From positions 558,001-622,000 of the forward strand of contig JAJNNQ010000096.1 in assembly GCA_027886175.1 (NCBI GenBank): 64,000 nt of DNA. Reading direction: 5' to 3'. Both the position numbers and the translations under genes were made by a program. This DNA is from Phylloscopus collybita (lineage: Eukaryota > Chordata > Aves > Passeriformes > Phylloscopidae). Below the pieces are notes generated by a model. It was not told the DNA's origin, did not search any database, and saw only the letters and a list, made by a program, of their open reading frames with translations. Numbering within the stretch: the first letter of the stretch is position 1; the number at the start of each line of letters is the position of its first letter. This document shows positions 1 through 10,809 of this stretch, piece after piece.

Positions 1-438
1 TACAATTAGAAAATACACCTGCATGGCGTTTTTAAATTCCAGAAATGGAAAGGAAAAGCAGCACAGCCTTCTGACACTGTGTGTATAATGTTCACCTCGA
101 TATTTGCCAAAAGCCAACTCCAAAACGTGCATTTGTAACATATATGAGGCTACAATTAGGAAATAAGCCTGCATGGCATTTTTAAATTCCAGAAATGAAA
201 AGGAAATGCAGCACAGCCTTCTGACACTGTGTGTACAACATTCATTTCAATTATTTGCCAAAATCCAACTCCCAAATGTTCATTTATAACACACACTGTG
301 CTACAATTAGGAAATAAGCCTGCATCACATTTTTAAATTCCAGAAATGGAAAGGAAATGCAGCACAGCCTTCTGACATTGTCTGTATAAGATTCATCTTA
401 ATTATTTGCCAAAACCCAGCTCCAGACTGCGCGTTTGT
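1..438. repeat. Three ~150-bp tandem satellite-like units
   Basis: Units start at 1, 151 and 302, each beginning tacaatta and sharing a block with the words aaattccagaaatg and gcacagccttctgaca. The third unit diverges after about 425 and ends in GC-rich sequence 55 bp before the first NRBP2 exon. The array continues off the left edge. It is much more AT-rich than the rest of the NRBP2 locus and lies in an NRBP2 intron. No coding potential was recognised. Confidence 0.85.
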
Positions 439-493
439 CGCGTCTGCCGTGGCAGGCGGGCTCAGCTCGCTGTCCCGCTCTGTCCCGTGCCAG

Positions 494-3400
494 GAACGGG
501 ATTTACCCCCTGATGAACTTCGCCGCCTCCCGGCCCCACGCGCTGCCCCGCGCGCTGTCCCAGCCCCAGGAGGATCCGCAGAAAGCCAAGACCCCCACGC
601 CGGAGCCCTTCGACGTGGAGACCAGGAAGGTGAGGCTGGGGCTGGTCAGAGCCGGGGCAGAGCCGGGGCAGACCTGGGTCAGACCTGGGTCAGACCTGGG
701 TCAGGTTGGGGTCAGATCTGGGTCAGATCTGGGTCAGACCTGGGTCAGAGCCGGGGCAGACCTGGGTCAGACCTGGGTCAGGTCGGGGTCAGATCTGGGT
801 CAGATCCGGGTCAGACCTGGGTCAGGTCAGGGTCAGGTCCAGGTCAGGTCCAGGTCAGGTCTGGGTCAGACCCAGGTCAGACCCGGGTGAGGGCAGCTCC
901 CTGCTGCAGGGACACCTCTGCTGTTGGCCGTGGGAGCTGGGGCAGGAATTCCTGGGTTTCTCTGGGAATTCCCAGGTTTCAGCAGGGTTGGGGAGGATGA
1001 AGCAGGAAGGCCCTGCAGAGATGATTTATGGGTGAAAGATTCTAAGAGTGTGAAACCTGCAGGAAAGATGGAGTTCAAAGCAGATGTGAGCTGTAGAATG
1101 CCCAGCAGGAGGATGGTGATTGAGTCAGCTGAGGACCAGGCCCCTGGTGATGGAGCAATACCCCTCCCCAGACAAAGGGATGCCAAAGGGGTTGGGCCCT
1201 GCCAGGGAGCAGGAAAAAGATGGTTTTCCAGGTTTTTGGCATGCAGAGTAGCGTGGTAATGTAGTAGTTCTCATAGGCTGCGTGTAAATTCTGTAGGTTT
1301 TGTGTCCTGTGCTGGTTGGTTGGTGCTGAGCAGAGTATTCAGCATGGAAAGGGATAAAATGGAATGGAACAGGAAACTCCCTCTCTGGGATACTCCCCCG
1401 CTCTCGGACTTTCCCTTCCGCTGCTCCCTGCCCTTCCCTTTGCTGGCCACGCTCCAGCCGCTGCTGCTCAGGCTGCCGGTCCCCACGGCCAATAATCCAG
1501 GTGTCCTGAGAGCATCCCGGCCTCCGGAAATCTCCCATCGGACCCCACTGCAGCGCGTTTCTTATACAGCAGGAATTCCAGGGTTTCCTGGGAATTCCAG
1601 GGTTTCCTGGGAATCCCAGAGCCCTGCTGACCCCGTGCTGACCCCATGGTGACCCCGGGCTGACCCCGTGCTGACCCCGGGCTGACCCCGGGCTGACCCC
1701 GGGCTGACCCCATGCTGACCCCGGGCTGACCCCGGGCTGACCCCATGCTGACCCCATGCTGACCCCGGGCTGACCCCGGGCTGACCCCATGCTGACCCCG
1801 GGCTGACCCCGGGCTGACCCCATGCTGACCCCGGGCTGACCCCGGGCTGACCCCGGGCTGACCCCATGCTGACCCCATGCTGACCCCATGCTGACCCCGG
1901 GCTGACCCCGGGCTGACCCCACGCTGACCCCACGCTGACCCCATGCTGACCCCAGGCTGACCCCGTGCTGACCCCGGGCTGACCCCGGGCTGACCCTGTG
2001 CTGACCCCATGCTGACCCCGGGCTGACCCCATGCTGACCCCAGGCTGACCCCGGGCTGACCCCAGGCTGACCCCATGCTGACCCCATGCTGACCCCGGGC
2101 TGACCCCGGGCTGACCCCGGGCTGACCCCATGCTGACCCCATGCTGACCCCAGGCTGACCCCGGGCTGACCCCGGGCTGACCCCGGGCTGACCCCGTGCT
2201 GACCCCATGCTGACCCCGGGCTGACCCCAGGCTGACCCCGGGATGACCCCAGGCTGACCCCATGCTGACCCCGGGCTGATCCCGGGCTGACCCCATGCTG
2301 ACCCCGGGCTGACCCCATGCTGACCCCGGGCTGACCCCGTGCTGACCCCGGGCCGTTGCAGGTGGTGCAGATGCAGTGCAACATGGAGCTGAACGAGGAG
2401 AAGAGCCAGTGGCACGTGAGTGACCTGGGGGCCTGACCCAGGGAGAGACCTGGGAAATGGGAAAAAATGGGAAATAATGGGAAATAATAATGGGAAAAAA
2501 TAATGGGAAAAATAATGGGAAATAATGGGAAATAATAATGGGAAATAATAATGGAAAATAATAATGGGAAATAATAATGGGAAAAATAATGGGAAAAAAT
2601 AATGGGAAAAAATAATGGGAAAAAATAATGGGAAATAATAATGGAAAATAATAATGGGAAATAATGGGAAATAATAATGGGAAAAATAATGGGAAATAAT
2701 AATGGGAAATAATAATGGGAAATAAGGGGAAATAATGGGAAATAATGGGAAATAATGGGAAATAATGGGAATTAATGGGAAATGGAGAATGGGGAATGGG
2801 GAATGGGAGCAGGAAATCTGACAGGAGAATGGGAAAGGGAAATCTGCCTGGGATACCCGACTGGGAAGTCTGACTGGGAGAGGCCTCAGCCAGGCTCCGT
2901 GGTACCCAAAGAACTCTCTCCTCTCCTGTACAATGAAAGAATTCCCCAAGAAGCCACAAACTCCCCTGGCCTGTGGGACACAGCTCTGGAGTGCCTGGAT
3001 GTCTCTGTCCCTGGTGTTTCCAGACACCTTTGGACCCCAGGTTTATCCAGAGCCCAGTACCTGCAGGGAGCTGGAATTGCTACAGGGCACCAGCACAGCC
3101 CAGAGCTCCCAGTCCCAGTGCTCCCAATTGCCAGTGCTCCCAGTCCCAGTTCCCAGTGCCCAGAGCTCCCAGTGCCCAGAGCTCCCAGTGCCCAGAGCTT
3201 CCAGAGCCCAGAGCTCCCAGTACCCAGAGCTCCCAGTGCCCAGAGCTCCCAGTTCCCAGTTCCAGAGCTCCCAGTTCTCAGAGTTCTCCCAGTTCCCAAT
3301 TCCCAGAGCTCCCAGTTCCCAGAGCTCCCAGTTCCTGAGCTCCCAGTGCCCAGAGTTCTCCCAGTTCCCAGAGCTCCCAGTGCTCCCAGTGCTCCCAGTC

Positions 3401-6400
3401 CCAGCCCCAGCTGCTCCCAGTGCCCCTTGGCCTGCCGGGCTGAGCCGCCTCTCTCTTTGCCCGCAGCTGACGCTCCTGCTGATCCTGGAGGACAAACTGC
3501 ACCGACAGCTCAGCTACGACCTGCTGCCCAGTACGTTATACTGGGAGCGCTGGGGGGGGACTGGGAGCGCTGGGGGAGGTACTGGGAGCGCTGGGGGGGG
3601 TACTGGGAGCGCTGGGGGTGGGTACTGGGAGCGCTGGGGGGGGGGGGGGTGGTACTGGGAGCCCCCCGGCCCTGGGGATGGGGCTCTGCTGGGCACCGAC
3701 TGCACCAGTTCCAGGAGAGCTTCCCAACCAGTTCCCAGCCAGTTCCAGGCCAGTTCCAGGCCAGTTCCCAACCAGTTCCCAGCCAGTTCCAGGCCAGTTC
3801 CAGGCCTGTTCCAGGCCAGTTCCAGGCCAGTTCCCAACCGGTTCCCAGCCAGTTCCAGGCCAGTTCCAGGCCAGTTCCAGGCCTGTTCCAGGCCAGTTCC
3901 AGGCCAGTTCCCAACCGGTTCCCAGCCAGTTCCCGGCCAGTTCCAGGCCAGTTCCCAGCCACCTTCCCAGCCTTTCCCTTTCCCTCCTTTCCTCTCCTCA
4001 TCCTCGTCCTTTTTCCATTCCTTTCCTGTCTTCTTCCTCTTCCTCTTTCATTTCCTTTCCTCTTGTCCTTTCCTTCCTTTTCTCTCCTTCACCCTTCCCT
4101 CCCCTCCCCTTCCCTCCCCTTCCCTTCCCCTTCCCTTCCCTCCCCTTCCCTTCCCCTCCCCTCCCTGTCCCCATTTGACACAAAACAAACGACACTCCTG
4201 AAAAAAAAGAGAATTTAATCACCGACCCGGACATTTATAGAATTCCAGCAGTGACCGTGGGCTGGAGGATGAGAATTGTCCTCTCCAACCACACTGGTCA
4301 GGCCATCAGCCCATCATTTCTCTTCTCCTCCAGAAAGGAACCCAAAACAATCGTTATTTACATGAAAATTGCCTGAGAAACTCCACCACAAAAGTAAAAC
4401 ATCAGAAAGCTGAAAAGACCAGGGCGACACTTTCCCCTTTGCCTCCTCCTTTTTTCCTGTTTCCTTTCCTTTCTCCCTTTCCTTTCCTTTCCTTTCCTTT
4501 CCTTTCCTTTCCTTTCCTTTCCTTTCCTTTCCTTTCCTTTCCTTTCCTTTCCTTTCCTTTCCTTTCCTCCTCCTTTCCTTTCCTTTCCTTTCCTTTCTCC
4601 CTTTCCTTTCCTTTCTCCCTTTCCTTTCCTTTCCTTTCCTTTCCTTTCCTTTCCTTTCCTTTCCTTTCCTTTCCTTTCCTTTCCTTTCCTTTCCTTTCCT
4701 TTCCTTTCCTTTCCTTTCCTTTCTCCCTTTCCTTTCCTTTCCCCCTGCGGTCCCAGCCCTGCCCTGAGCCGGTGACCGGGAGGGCAGCGATGCATTCCCA
4801 GAGCTGCATTCCCTGCAGGGCCCGGGGTGGGCAGCTCCCCCGCTCCCGGGGGTCAGCTCCCCTTTGTCCCCGGGGAAAGCTGCAGCTCCAGCTCCCAAAA
4901 TCCCCTCAGAGAGCTGGGGAACGGTGCCCGGGAGCAGCCCCAGCCCCTCGTGGGCTCTGACACCCAAACAAAGCCTCTCCAGGGGCTGCAGTGCCCGTTG
5001 TGTTTTGGGAACCTCGTTCCACCTCCAGAGCTGCATTCCCAGCTCGGTGGGCAGCGCCCCTGGTCCCGGGGGTCAGCTCCCCTCTCATCCCCAGTGCTCC
5101 CAGGGAAAGCTGCAGCTCCAGCTCCCAAAATCCCCTCAGAGAGCTGGGGAATGGTGCCCGGGAGCAGCCCCAGCACCGCTCCCAGGGAAAGCTGCAGCTC
5201 CAGCTCCTTCCCCGAACTCCAGGAGCCCCCGGGGCTGCCTGGGAGCCAAAATCCCCTCAGAGCGATGGGAATTTTGGGACAGAGAATTTTGGGAACGGTG
5301 CCCGGGAGCTGCTCCTTCCCCAGCCCCCTTGCACAGGCACACCCAGAGAAACCCTTTCCAAATTTTGGGAAGCTCCTTCCCCCTCCCTGCCCCGTTCCCC
5401 CGGCTCTCCCAGGCGCAGGAGCTCCCTCCCCCGGCTGTGTCCCCGCTGACCTTCTCCTCCTCCCTGTCCCTGCAGCTGACAACTCCAAGGATTTGGCCAC
5501 GGAGCTGGTGCATTACGGATTCATCCACGAGGTGAGCCGGCCCCCGGAGCCCCGGAGCCCCCGGAGCCGCAGTTCCTGCCGCTCCTGGCCCCTCCTGGGC
5601 AGCGCTGGGCTCCCTGTTCCCTCTGCTCTGCTCCCGGGGGAGCTGCCCGCTGCTGGGCTTCAAATAATTCTGAGTGGGGAGCACCCAGGGGAGCAGCCAG
5701 GGGAGGAGGCCGATTAATTAATTCGTTTTAGAAAAGGCCTCCGAGGTTATCGAGTCCCACCTGTGACCAAACGCCCGAGGTCACCCTGGTGACACCCCCA
5801 GGCGTCACAGCCACGAGTTTATCGAGCACTTCCAGGGACGGGGGGACACCAGCACTGCCCTGTCCAGGAGGAATTTCCCCCAAAATCCACCCTGAGCCTC
5901 CCCTGGCCCAGCCTGGGGCCGTTCCCTCTGCTCCTGTCCCTGTGCCCTGGGAGCAGAGCCCGACCCCCCCCGGCTGTCCCCTCCTGGCAGGAGCTGTGCA
6001 GAGCCACCAGGGCCCCCTGAGCCTCCTTTGCTCCAGGCTGAGCCCCTTCCCAGCTCCCCCAGCCCCTCCTGGGGCTCCTTCCCCAGCTCCCCCAGCCCCT
6101 CCTGGGGCTCCTGCCCCTTCCCCAGCCCCTCCTGGGGCTCCTTCCCCAGTTCCCTCCCCTCCCCTGGGCTCCCCTCAGTGCCCTGTACCTGGGGACCCCA
6201 AACCCGCTCCGGGGCTGGGGCAGGCCAGCACAGGAGGGGTTGGGGGTTGGCTCTGTGCCTCTGGGACAGCCCAGATTTGTTGTTTATTTTATTATTATTA
6301 TTATTATTTTTCCCCTTTGCCCTCCCCTCCCTGCCTGGCTTTCAGGACGACTGTGAGAAGCTGGCCGCCTTCCTGGAGAGTGCCTTCCACAAGCACCGCT

Positions 6401-6414
6401 GCCAAGCCCTGTGA
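494..6414 (+). CDS. NRBP2: Nuclear receptor-binding protein 2, C-terminal exons (5' end outside window)
   Basis: NRBP2 is a pseudokinase-type adaptor; only its C-terminal region is present. Coding exons are 494-629, 2362-2415, 3467-3530, 5476-5531 and 6346-6414. All junctions are GT-AG, phases agree, and the stop is TGA at 6412-6414. The first exon encodes NGIYPLMNFAASRP and ends EPFDVETRK. The second gives VVQMQCNMELNEEKSQWH, the third LTLLLILEDKLHRQLSYDLL, the fourth DLATELVHYGFIHE and the last DDCEKLAAFLESAF. These match the vertebrate NRBP2 tail, and the ending resembles NRBP2 rather than NRBP1. The kinase-like domain lies upstream of the window. The introns are mostly tandem repeat. PUF60 follows in the same orientation, as in human 8q24.3. 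Identity is from recalled family sequence, not a search. Confidence 0.93.
636..890. repeat. 11-bp minisatellite at the 5' end of an NRBP2 intron
   Basis: Variants of ctgggtcagac repeat about 22 times, starting only a few bases after the donor at 630. Later units drift to caggtcagggt. The array is open in several forward frames, which creates spurious ORFs. Confidence 0.9.
900..1614. other. Middle of NRBP2 intron, no gene recognised
   Basis: This is non-tandem intronic sequence. The word ggaattccagggtttcctg is repeated at 1570-1615 just before the next minisatellite. No exon, RNA gene or mobile element could be supported. Confidence 0.5.
1615..2352. repeat. 11-bp CTGACCCCGGG minisatellite abutting an NRBP2 acceptor
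   Basis: About 65 tandem copies of ctgaccccggg and variants (ctgaccccatg, ctgaccccagg, ctgaccccgtg) run to within about 10 bp of the exon starting at 2362. Each unit contains CTGAC, which fits the branchpoint consensus. The array replaces the normal upstream pyrimidine-rich region. It is open on the minus strand in more than one frame. Confidence 0.95.
2440..2810. repeat. A-rich gggaaataat tandem repeat
   Basis: Units gggaaataat, gggaaaaaataat and similar repeat through the 5' part of the NRBP2 intron after the exon ending at 2415. The reading is a variable 10-13-bp microsatellite-like array. Its reverse strand gives phenylalanine/isoleucine-rich false ORFs. Confidence 0.9.
3105..3425. repeat. 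Minisatellite of cccagagctcccagtg type
   Basis: Roughly 9-16-bp units built from cagagctcccagt repeat up to about 40 bp before the exon at 3467. Unit length varies, so all forward frames stay open. Confidence 0.85.
3536..3970. repeat. Two adjacent arrays after an NRBP2 donor
   Basis: At 3536-3655 a ~21-bp unit, gggagcgctgggggggtact, begins five bases after the donor GTACGT at 3531. At 3715-3965 a second array uses gccagttccag and gccagttcccaacc units of about 10-15 bp. Both lie in the intron between exons 3467-3530 and 5476-5531. Confidence 0.88.
3970..4170. repeat. Pyrimidine-rich tract
   Basis: Almost pure C/T with irregular ttccctccccttccc words and few interruptions. It lies between the ccagttcc minisatellite and the first LTR-like copy. 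Confidence 0.8.
4180..4436 (-). mobile_element. LTR-like interspersed repeat, copy 1 of 3
   Basis: The segment shares gaattccagcagtgaccg, ggaggatgagaattgtcctc and ccagaaaggaacccaaaac with 10136-10430 and 10495-10750. Read on the minus strand it has a TATA-like ctataaatg followed closely by attaaa, an order expected of a retroviral LTR. The outer ends are uncertain and no internal viral genes are adjacent. The family name is not known from the sequence alone. Confidence 0.5.
4460..4742. repeat. (CTTTC)n pentanucleotide tract
   Basis: About 280 bp of nearly perfect tttcc repeats with small interruptions near 4570, 4600-4620 and 4722. The strand is homopyrimidine, so mirror symmetry and triplex formation are possible. 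It is inside an NRBP2 intron. Confidence 0.97.
4790..5400. repeat. ~235-bp segmental tandem duplication in an NRBP2 intron
   Basis: The block gaaagctgcagctccagc followed by ccaaaatcccctcagag and ggtgcccgggagcagcccc occurs at about 4867, 5104 and, partly, 5185-5310. The first two copies are close matches about 237 bp apart. Confidence 0.8.
5740..6050 (-). mobile_element. CR1 LINE 3' fragment, antisense
   Basis: The order of words (atcgagtcccacctg, catcgagcacttccaggga, cctgagcctcccctggccc, gggagcagagcccgacc, gagctgtgcagagcc, ctccaggctgagcccctt) is that of an avian CR1 3' region read in reverse. It is truncated and merges into a CR1-derived minisatellite at 6045. It lies in the last NRBP2 intron. 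Confidence 0.75.
6045..6165. repeat. Minisatellite grown from the end of a CR1 fragment
   Basis: Copies of agcccctcctggggctcc with ttccccagctccccc spacers follow directly on the CR1 word aggctgagccccttcccag. The same combination occurs at 33230-33540 in PUF60. Confidence 0.8.
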
Positions 6415-7194
6415 GCTCCCCGGGGTTGGGGGCTCCCAGGGGGGGCTCCAGGAGGATCCCAAAGGGCCCCCCCAAAGCCACCAAACTGCAGCAGGACCGG
6501 CCCTCGGGGCCCAGGGGGGTTTATCTGCCCAGCCCCTGCTCTGGGAAGGCGGCGGCTGACGGAGGGCTCGGCCAACGCCAGGAACGGCACCCCTGGGACC
6601 TCGGGACTCCTTCTGCTCCCACGGGGAGCTGTGGGGGAGTGGGCAGCAGCCCCGGCAGCCCCTTCCCCGGTGGGGTTTGTGGAGGTGCTGCAGGAACCCC
6701 TGGGGTTCCTCCCAAAGCTGCTCTGTGCCCTCTTTGCCCCCCTGGGGTGGTCCCTGCTGAGGGGAGGGCAGGAGCAGGTTTGGGCTCTTCCCATCTGCCA
6801 CATCCCACCCTCCAGCCCGGATCTCCCCGGGTTTGGGGTCTCTCCCAGAGACTCTCTCAGAATCCTCCCCCGTGAGCCGGGGCTGCCTGAGCTGGGCACG
6901 ACGTGGATTGGGAAGAAATCCCAGAAACCCCTGACCTGCCCACCTGGCTCCACACCTGCGGGCCAGCAGGAATCTCACCTTTGTCACTCCCCGTTCCTCC
7001 CACGGCCTCCCCAAACCTCTCGGCACCTGCGGGAGGGAGCCCCGGTGCCTCCTCCCTGCCGTTCCTCCCTGGAGGGTCAGTCTGGCCTGGAGAGGGGAGA
7101 GGTGCCACCGTCACCCCCCCGGCGCTGCCCTCTGCCAGGGACACGGGGCTGGTGTGGCGGGAAGGGCAGGGAAGGAATTGTCTCTGTCCCAGAG

Positions 7195-8600
7195 CCGCGT
7201 GGGGCTGCTCCTGCTGTGCCGGGGAAATCTGGCACTGCCATCCTGCTGGTGTTCTGTGCCAGGGAAAACTGGCTCTGGTATCCTGTGCCAGGGAAATCTG
7301 CCTCTGCCATCCTGCTGGTGTTCTGTGCCAGTGCTGCTCCTGCTGCTGCTGCTTTGCCAGGGCAAACTGGCTCTGGTATCCTGCTCTGTGCTCTGCCATT
7401 GCTGCCCCTGCTGTGCCAGGGAAAGCTGGCTCTGGCATCCTGTGCTGGGGAAATCTGCCTCTGGCATCCTGCTCTGTGCTGTGCCAGTGCTGCTCCTGCT
7501 GTGCCAGGGCAAACTGCCTCTGGCATCCTGTGCCAGGGAAATCTGCCTCTGATATCCTGCTCTGTGCTGTGCCAGGGAAATCTGCCTCTGATATCCTGTT
7601 CTGTGCTGGTGCTGCTTCTGCTGCTCCTGCTGTGCCAGGGAAATCTGCCTCTGGCACCCTGCCCTGTGCTGTGCCAGTGCTGCTCCTGCTGTGCCACAGG
7701 AAACTGGCTCTGGTATCCTGTGCCAGGGCAAACTGCCTCTGGCACCCTGCTCTGTGCCGGTGCTGCTCCTGCTGTGCCAGGGAAATCTGCCTCTGGCACC
7801 CTGCCCTGTGCTCTGCCAGTGCTGCTCCTGCTGGACTGGGGAGTAGAGTCTCCTGCTGTATCTGGCTCTGGCACTGTCCTGGTGATCTGCACGGTGCCAG
7901 TGTTCCATGCCAGTGCTCTGTGCTGGTGCTGCTCCTGCTGCTCCTACCATGCCAGGAAAATCTGGCTCTGGCATCCTGTGCCAGGGAAATCTGGCCCTGC
8001 CATCCTGCTCCGTGCTGTGCTGGTGCTGCTCCTGCTGCTCAGCCTGTGCTGGGGGTTCTGGTGCTGTCCTGGTGATCTGCACCACGCTGGTGTTCTGTGC
8101 CACTGCTCTGTGCCAGTGCTGCTGCTGCTGCTGTGCCAGGGAAATCTGCCTCTGGCATCCTGTGCCAGGGAAAACTGGCCCTGGCGCCCTGCTCTGTGCT
8201 GTGCCAGTGCTGCTGCTGCTGTGCCAGGGAAAACTGGCTCTGGTATCCTGGTCTGTGCTGTGCCACTGCTGCTGTGCCAGGGAAAACTGGCTCTGGTATC
8301 CTGGTCTGTGCTGTGCCACTGCTCTGTGCCAGGGGAAACTGGCTCTGACATCCTGCTCTGTGCTGTGCCACTGCTCTGTGCCAGGAAAATCTGCATCTGG
8401 CCTCCTGCTCTGTTCCAGTTCTGCTCCTGCTGCTCCTGGGGTGCCAGGGAAATCTGGTTCTAGCATTCTGCTCTGTGCTGGTGCTGCTCCTGCTGTGCCA
8501 CGGGAAACTGGCTCTGATATCCTGTTGGTTTTCTGTGCTGGTGCTGCTCCTGCTGCATCTGGGGTGCCAGGGAACGCTGGCTCTGGCCTCCTGCTCTGTG
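7195..8600. repeat. Degenerate minisatellite of gtgccagggaaaactggctc type
   Basis: Roughly 35-70-bp units recur, built from the words tctggcatcctg, tgtgccagggaaa, ctctgtgctgtgcc and ctgctcctgctg. Several forward and reverse frames stay open for hundreds of codons, which explains the cysteine/leucine-rich false ORFs. Confidence 0.85.
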
Positions 8601-9235
8601 CTGGTGCTGCCCCTGCCGTGCTGTGGGAGTGCAGAGCTCTGTGCCCAGCCCCTGCTGCTGCCCCTGCAGCTCAGCCTGTGCTGGCAGATCCGGCTCCGGT
8701 GCTGCCCTGCTGCTCCGGTGCTGCCGCTGCTGCTGCGGGAGTGCAGCTCTGCCCTCCTGCTCCGTGCTGCTGCTGCTGCCCCTGCAGCTCAGCCTGTGCT
8801 GGCAGATCCGGCTCCAGTGCTCTCCTGGTGCTCCGTGCTGCTCCTGCTGCTCCGTGCTGCTGCTGCTGCTCTGTGCTGGGAAATCCGGCTCTGGGTGCTC
8901 TCCTGGTGCTCCGTGCCGCTGCCGCTGCTGCTGCGGGAGTGCAGCTCTGCCCTCCTGCTCCGCGCTGCTGCTGCCCTTGCAGCTCAGCCTGTGCTGGGAG
9001 ATCTGGCTCTGGCGCTGTCCCGGTGCTCCGTGCCGCTGCTCTGTGCTGCTGCTGCTGCTGCTCTGTGCTGGCAGATCCGGCTCTGGGTGCTCTCCTGGTG
9101 CTCTGTGCTGCTGCTGCTGCTGCCGCTCCCGCCGTGCCTGGGGAGCTGCAGCCTCAGCCTCCTGCCCCGCGCTGACGTTCCGCTCCCGTTCTGCTGGAGC
9201 TCTGCGTGCCACCGCCTGCCCACAGCCTGCAGCCC
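8600..9235. repeat. CTG-rich degenerate array
   Basis: Units with ctcagcctgtgctggcagatccggctc, ctgctgctg runs and gggagtgcagctctgcc recur at 8640-9130 with a period near 100-180 bp. The array is related in composition to the preceding one. No splice-bounded exon was seen. Confidence 0.7.
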
Positions 9236-9252
9236 CCACACCGCCTGCCCTG

Positions 9253-9254
<2 letters not shown>

Positions 9255-9288
<34 letters not shown>

Positions 9289-9289
9289 A
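9255..9289. repeat. (CTG)n microsatellite
   Basis: About twelve uninterrupted ctg units. It sits in the presumed NRBP2 3' UTR or downstream flank. Confidence 0.97.
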
Positions 9290-9309
9290 GCCCAGCGGGA
9301 TTGGATCCT

Positions 9310-9955
9310 GCTCGGCCAGCCCGGGCTGCACTCCTGGCTCACCTGAGCTTCATTCCCGGCCCAGGGTGCACTCCCGGCTCACCTGGGCTGCAGTCCCAGC
9401 CGTGCTGCACTCCTGGCTCACTCACCTGGGCTGCACTCCCAGCTCACCTGGGCTGCATTCCCAGCTGTGCTGCATTCCCAGCTCACCTGGGCTGCATTCC
9501 CAGCTCACCTGTGCAGCACCCCCAGCTCACCTGTGCAGCACCCTCAGCTCACCTGGGCTGCACTCCCAGCTGTGCTGCACTCCCAGCTCACCTGGGCTGC
9601 ACTCCCGGCTCACCTGGGCTGCACTCCCGGCTCACCTGGGCTGCACCCCCAGCTCACCTGGGCTGCATTCCCAGCTCACCTGGGCTGCACTCCCAGCTCA
9701 CCTGGGCTGCACTCCTGGCTCACCTGGGCTGCACTCCCGGCTCACCTGTGCAGCACCCCCAGCTCACCTGTGCAGCACCCCCAGCTCACCTGTGCAGCAC
9801 CCTCAGCTCACCTGGGCTGCACTCCCAGCTGTGCTGCACTCCCAGCTCACCTGGGCTGCACTCCCGGCTCACCTGGGCTGCACTCCCAGCTCACCTGGGC
9901 TGCACTCCTGGCTCACCTGGGCTGCACTCCCGGCTCACCTGGGCTGCAGCCCCAC
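9310..9955. repeat. 22-bp minisatellite cacctgggctgcactcccagct
   Basis: About 29 units of about 22 bp, with variants tgtgcagcacccccagct and tgtgctgcattcc. Higher-order blocks of several units are repeated, as at 9480-9600 and 9740-9860. It stops 10 bp before the AATAAA at 9966. Confidence 0.95.
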
Positions 9956-9965
9956 CTGACAGACC

Positions 9966-9971
9966 AATAAA
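9966..9971 (+). terminator. NRBP2: Candidate polyadenylation signal for NRBP2
   Basis: AATAAA lies in the context gaccaataaagcagg just beyond the 22-bp array. It is the first canonical plus-strand hexamer noticed after the NRBP2 stop. Use is inferred from position only. Confidence 0.4.
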
Positions 9972-10135
9972 GCAGGCAGTCCCACTGCAGGGCTCGGTCA
10001 TTCCTCACTCCAGGGAAGGCAGGGGAGGGGGGGATCCAGGGGGCACCTCCCAGCTGCCGATTCCCAATCCCTGCAGAGCAATTCCACACAGAACCAACGA
10101 CGCTCACACGCTGGGATGTCCCAAAAAAAACGGGG

Positions 10136-10430
10136 AAACTTCAGTCACAGACCCTGACATTTATAGAATTCCAGCAGTGACCGTGGGCTGGAGGATGAGA
10201 ATTGTCCTCTCCAACCACATTGGGGAACCCAACAGCCCATCAATTCTCTCCTCCTCCAGAAAGGAACCCAAAACCATCGTTATTTAGGGTTTAATGTGTG
10301 AGTGTGGCACCTGGGGACGCGGCCTGGAACCCAAAACAATCGTTATTGACGTGAAAAGGGCGTGAGAAACTCCACCACAAAAAGTGAAGCATCAGAAGGC
10401 TGAAGGAACTTCAGAAGAACAGGAGGACAC
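10136..10430 (-). mobile_element. LTR-like interspersed repeat, copy 2 of 3
   Basis: It shares tttatagaattccagcag, ggaggatgagaattgtcc and aaactccaccacaaaa with copies 1 and 3. The word ggaacccaaaacaatcgtt is present twice, at about 10263 and 10328, around an extra 60 bp. The poly(A)-like hexamer of copy 3 is lost here. Confidence 0.5.
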
Positions 10431-10494
10431 CTGGGCAGGGGTGGGGTGGGATGAGTGTGAGGGTCCCTTCCTGTGCTTTGTCCCCAGCCAAAAG

Positions 10495-10750
10495 AAAAAA
10501 ACCAATTTATTCACAGACCCGGACATTTCTAGAATTCCAGCAGTGACCGTGGGTTGGAGGATGGAAATTGTCCTCTCCAACCACACTGGGCAGCCCATCA
10601 GCCCAGCAGTTCCCTCCTCCTCCAGAAAGGAACCCAAAACAATCATTGTTTGCATGAGAGAGTTTCCGTTATTGACGTGAAAAGCACCTGAGAAACTCCA
10701 CGGCGAAAAGTGAAACAGCAGGAGGCTGCAGGGCTCCGGAAAAACAGCAG
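10495..10750 (-). mobile_element. LTR-like interspersed repeat, copy 3 of 3
   Basis: On the minus strand it has attctagaaatg at the TATA-like position and a clear aataaa about 30 bases on (tttatt at about 10508). It begins about 70 bp after copy 2, in the same orientation, so the two form a tandem pair. The nested or tandem origin is not resolved. Confidence 0.5.
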
Positions 10751-10809
10751 GGAAGGGCAGAGGGACACCGCCCCCGGCCCTGCCCACGAACCCTGGGATC
10801 TGACACGGG

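Larger units (their letters stand above)
6415..9971 (+). other. NRBP2: Probable NRBP2 3' UTR and flank
   Basis: No other gene starts between the NRBP2 stop and the first plus-strand AATAAA noticed, at 9966-9971. If that signal is used, the 3' UTR is about 3.5 kb and largely minisatellite. 6415-7195 is GC-rich single-copy-looking sequence with no exon recognised. An earlier non-canonical signal cannot be excluded. Confidence 0.4.

Noticed and set aside
6631..9959. Cysteine/leucine-rich ORFs after NRBP2
   Set aside because: They come from degenerate tandem repeats in the presumed 3' UTR.
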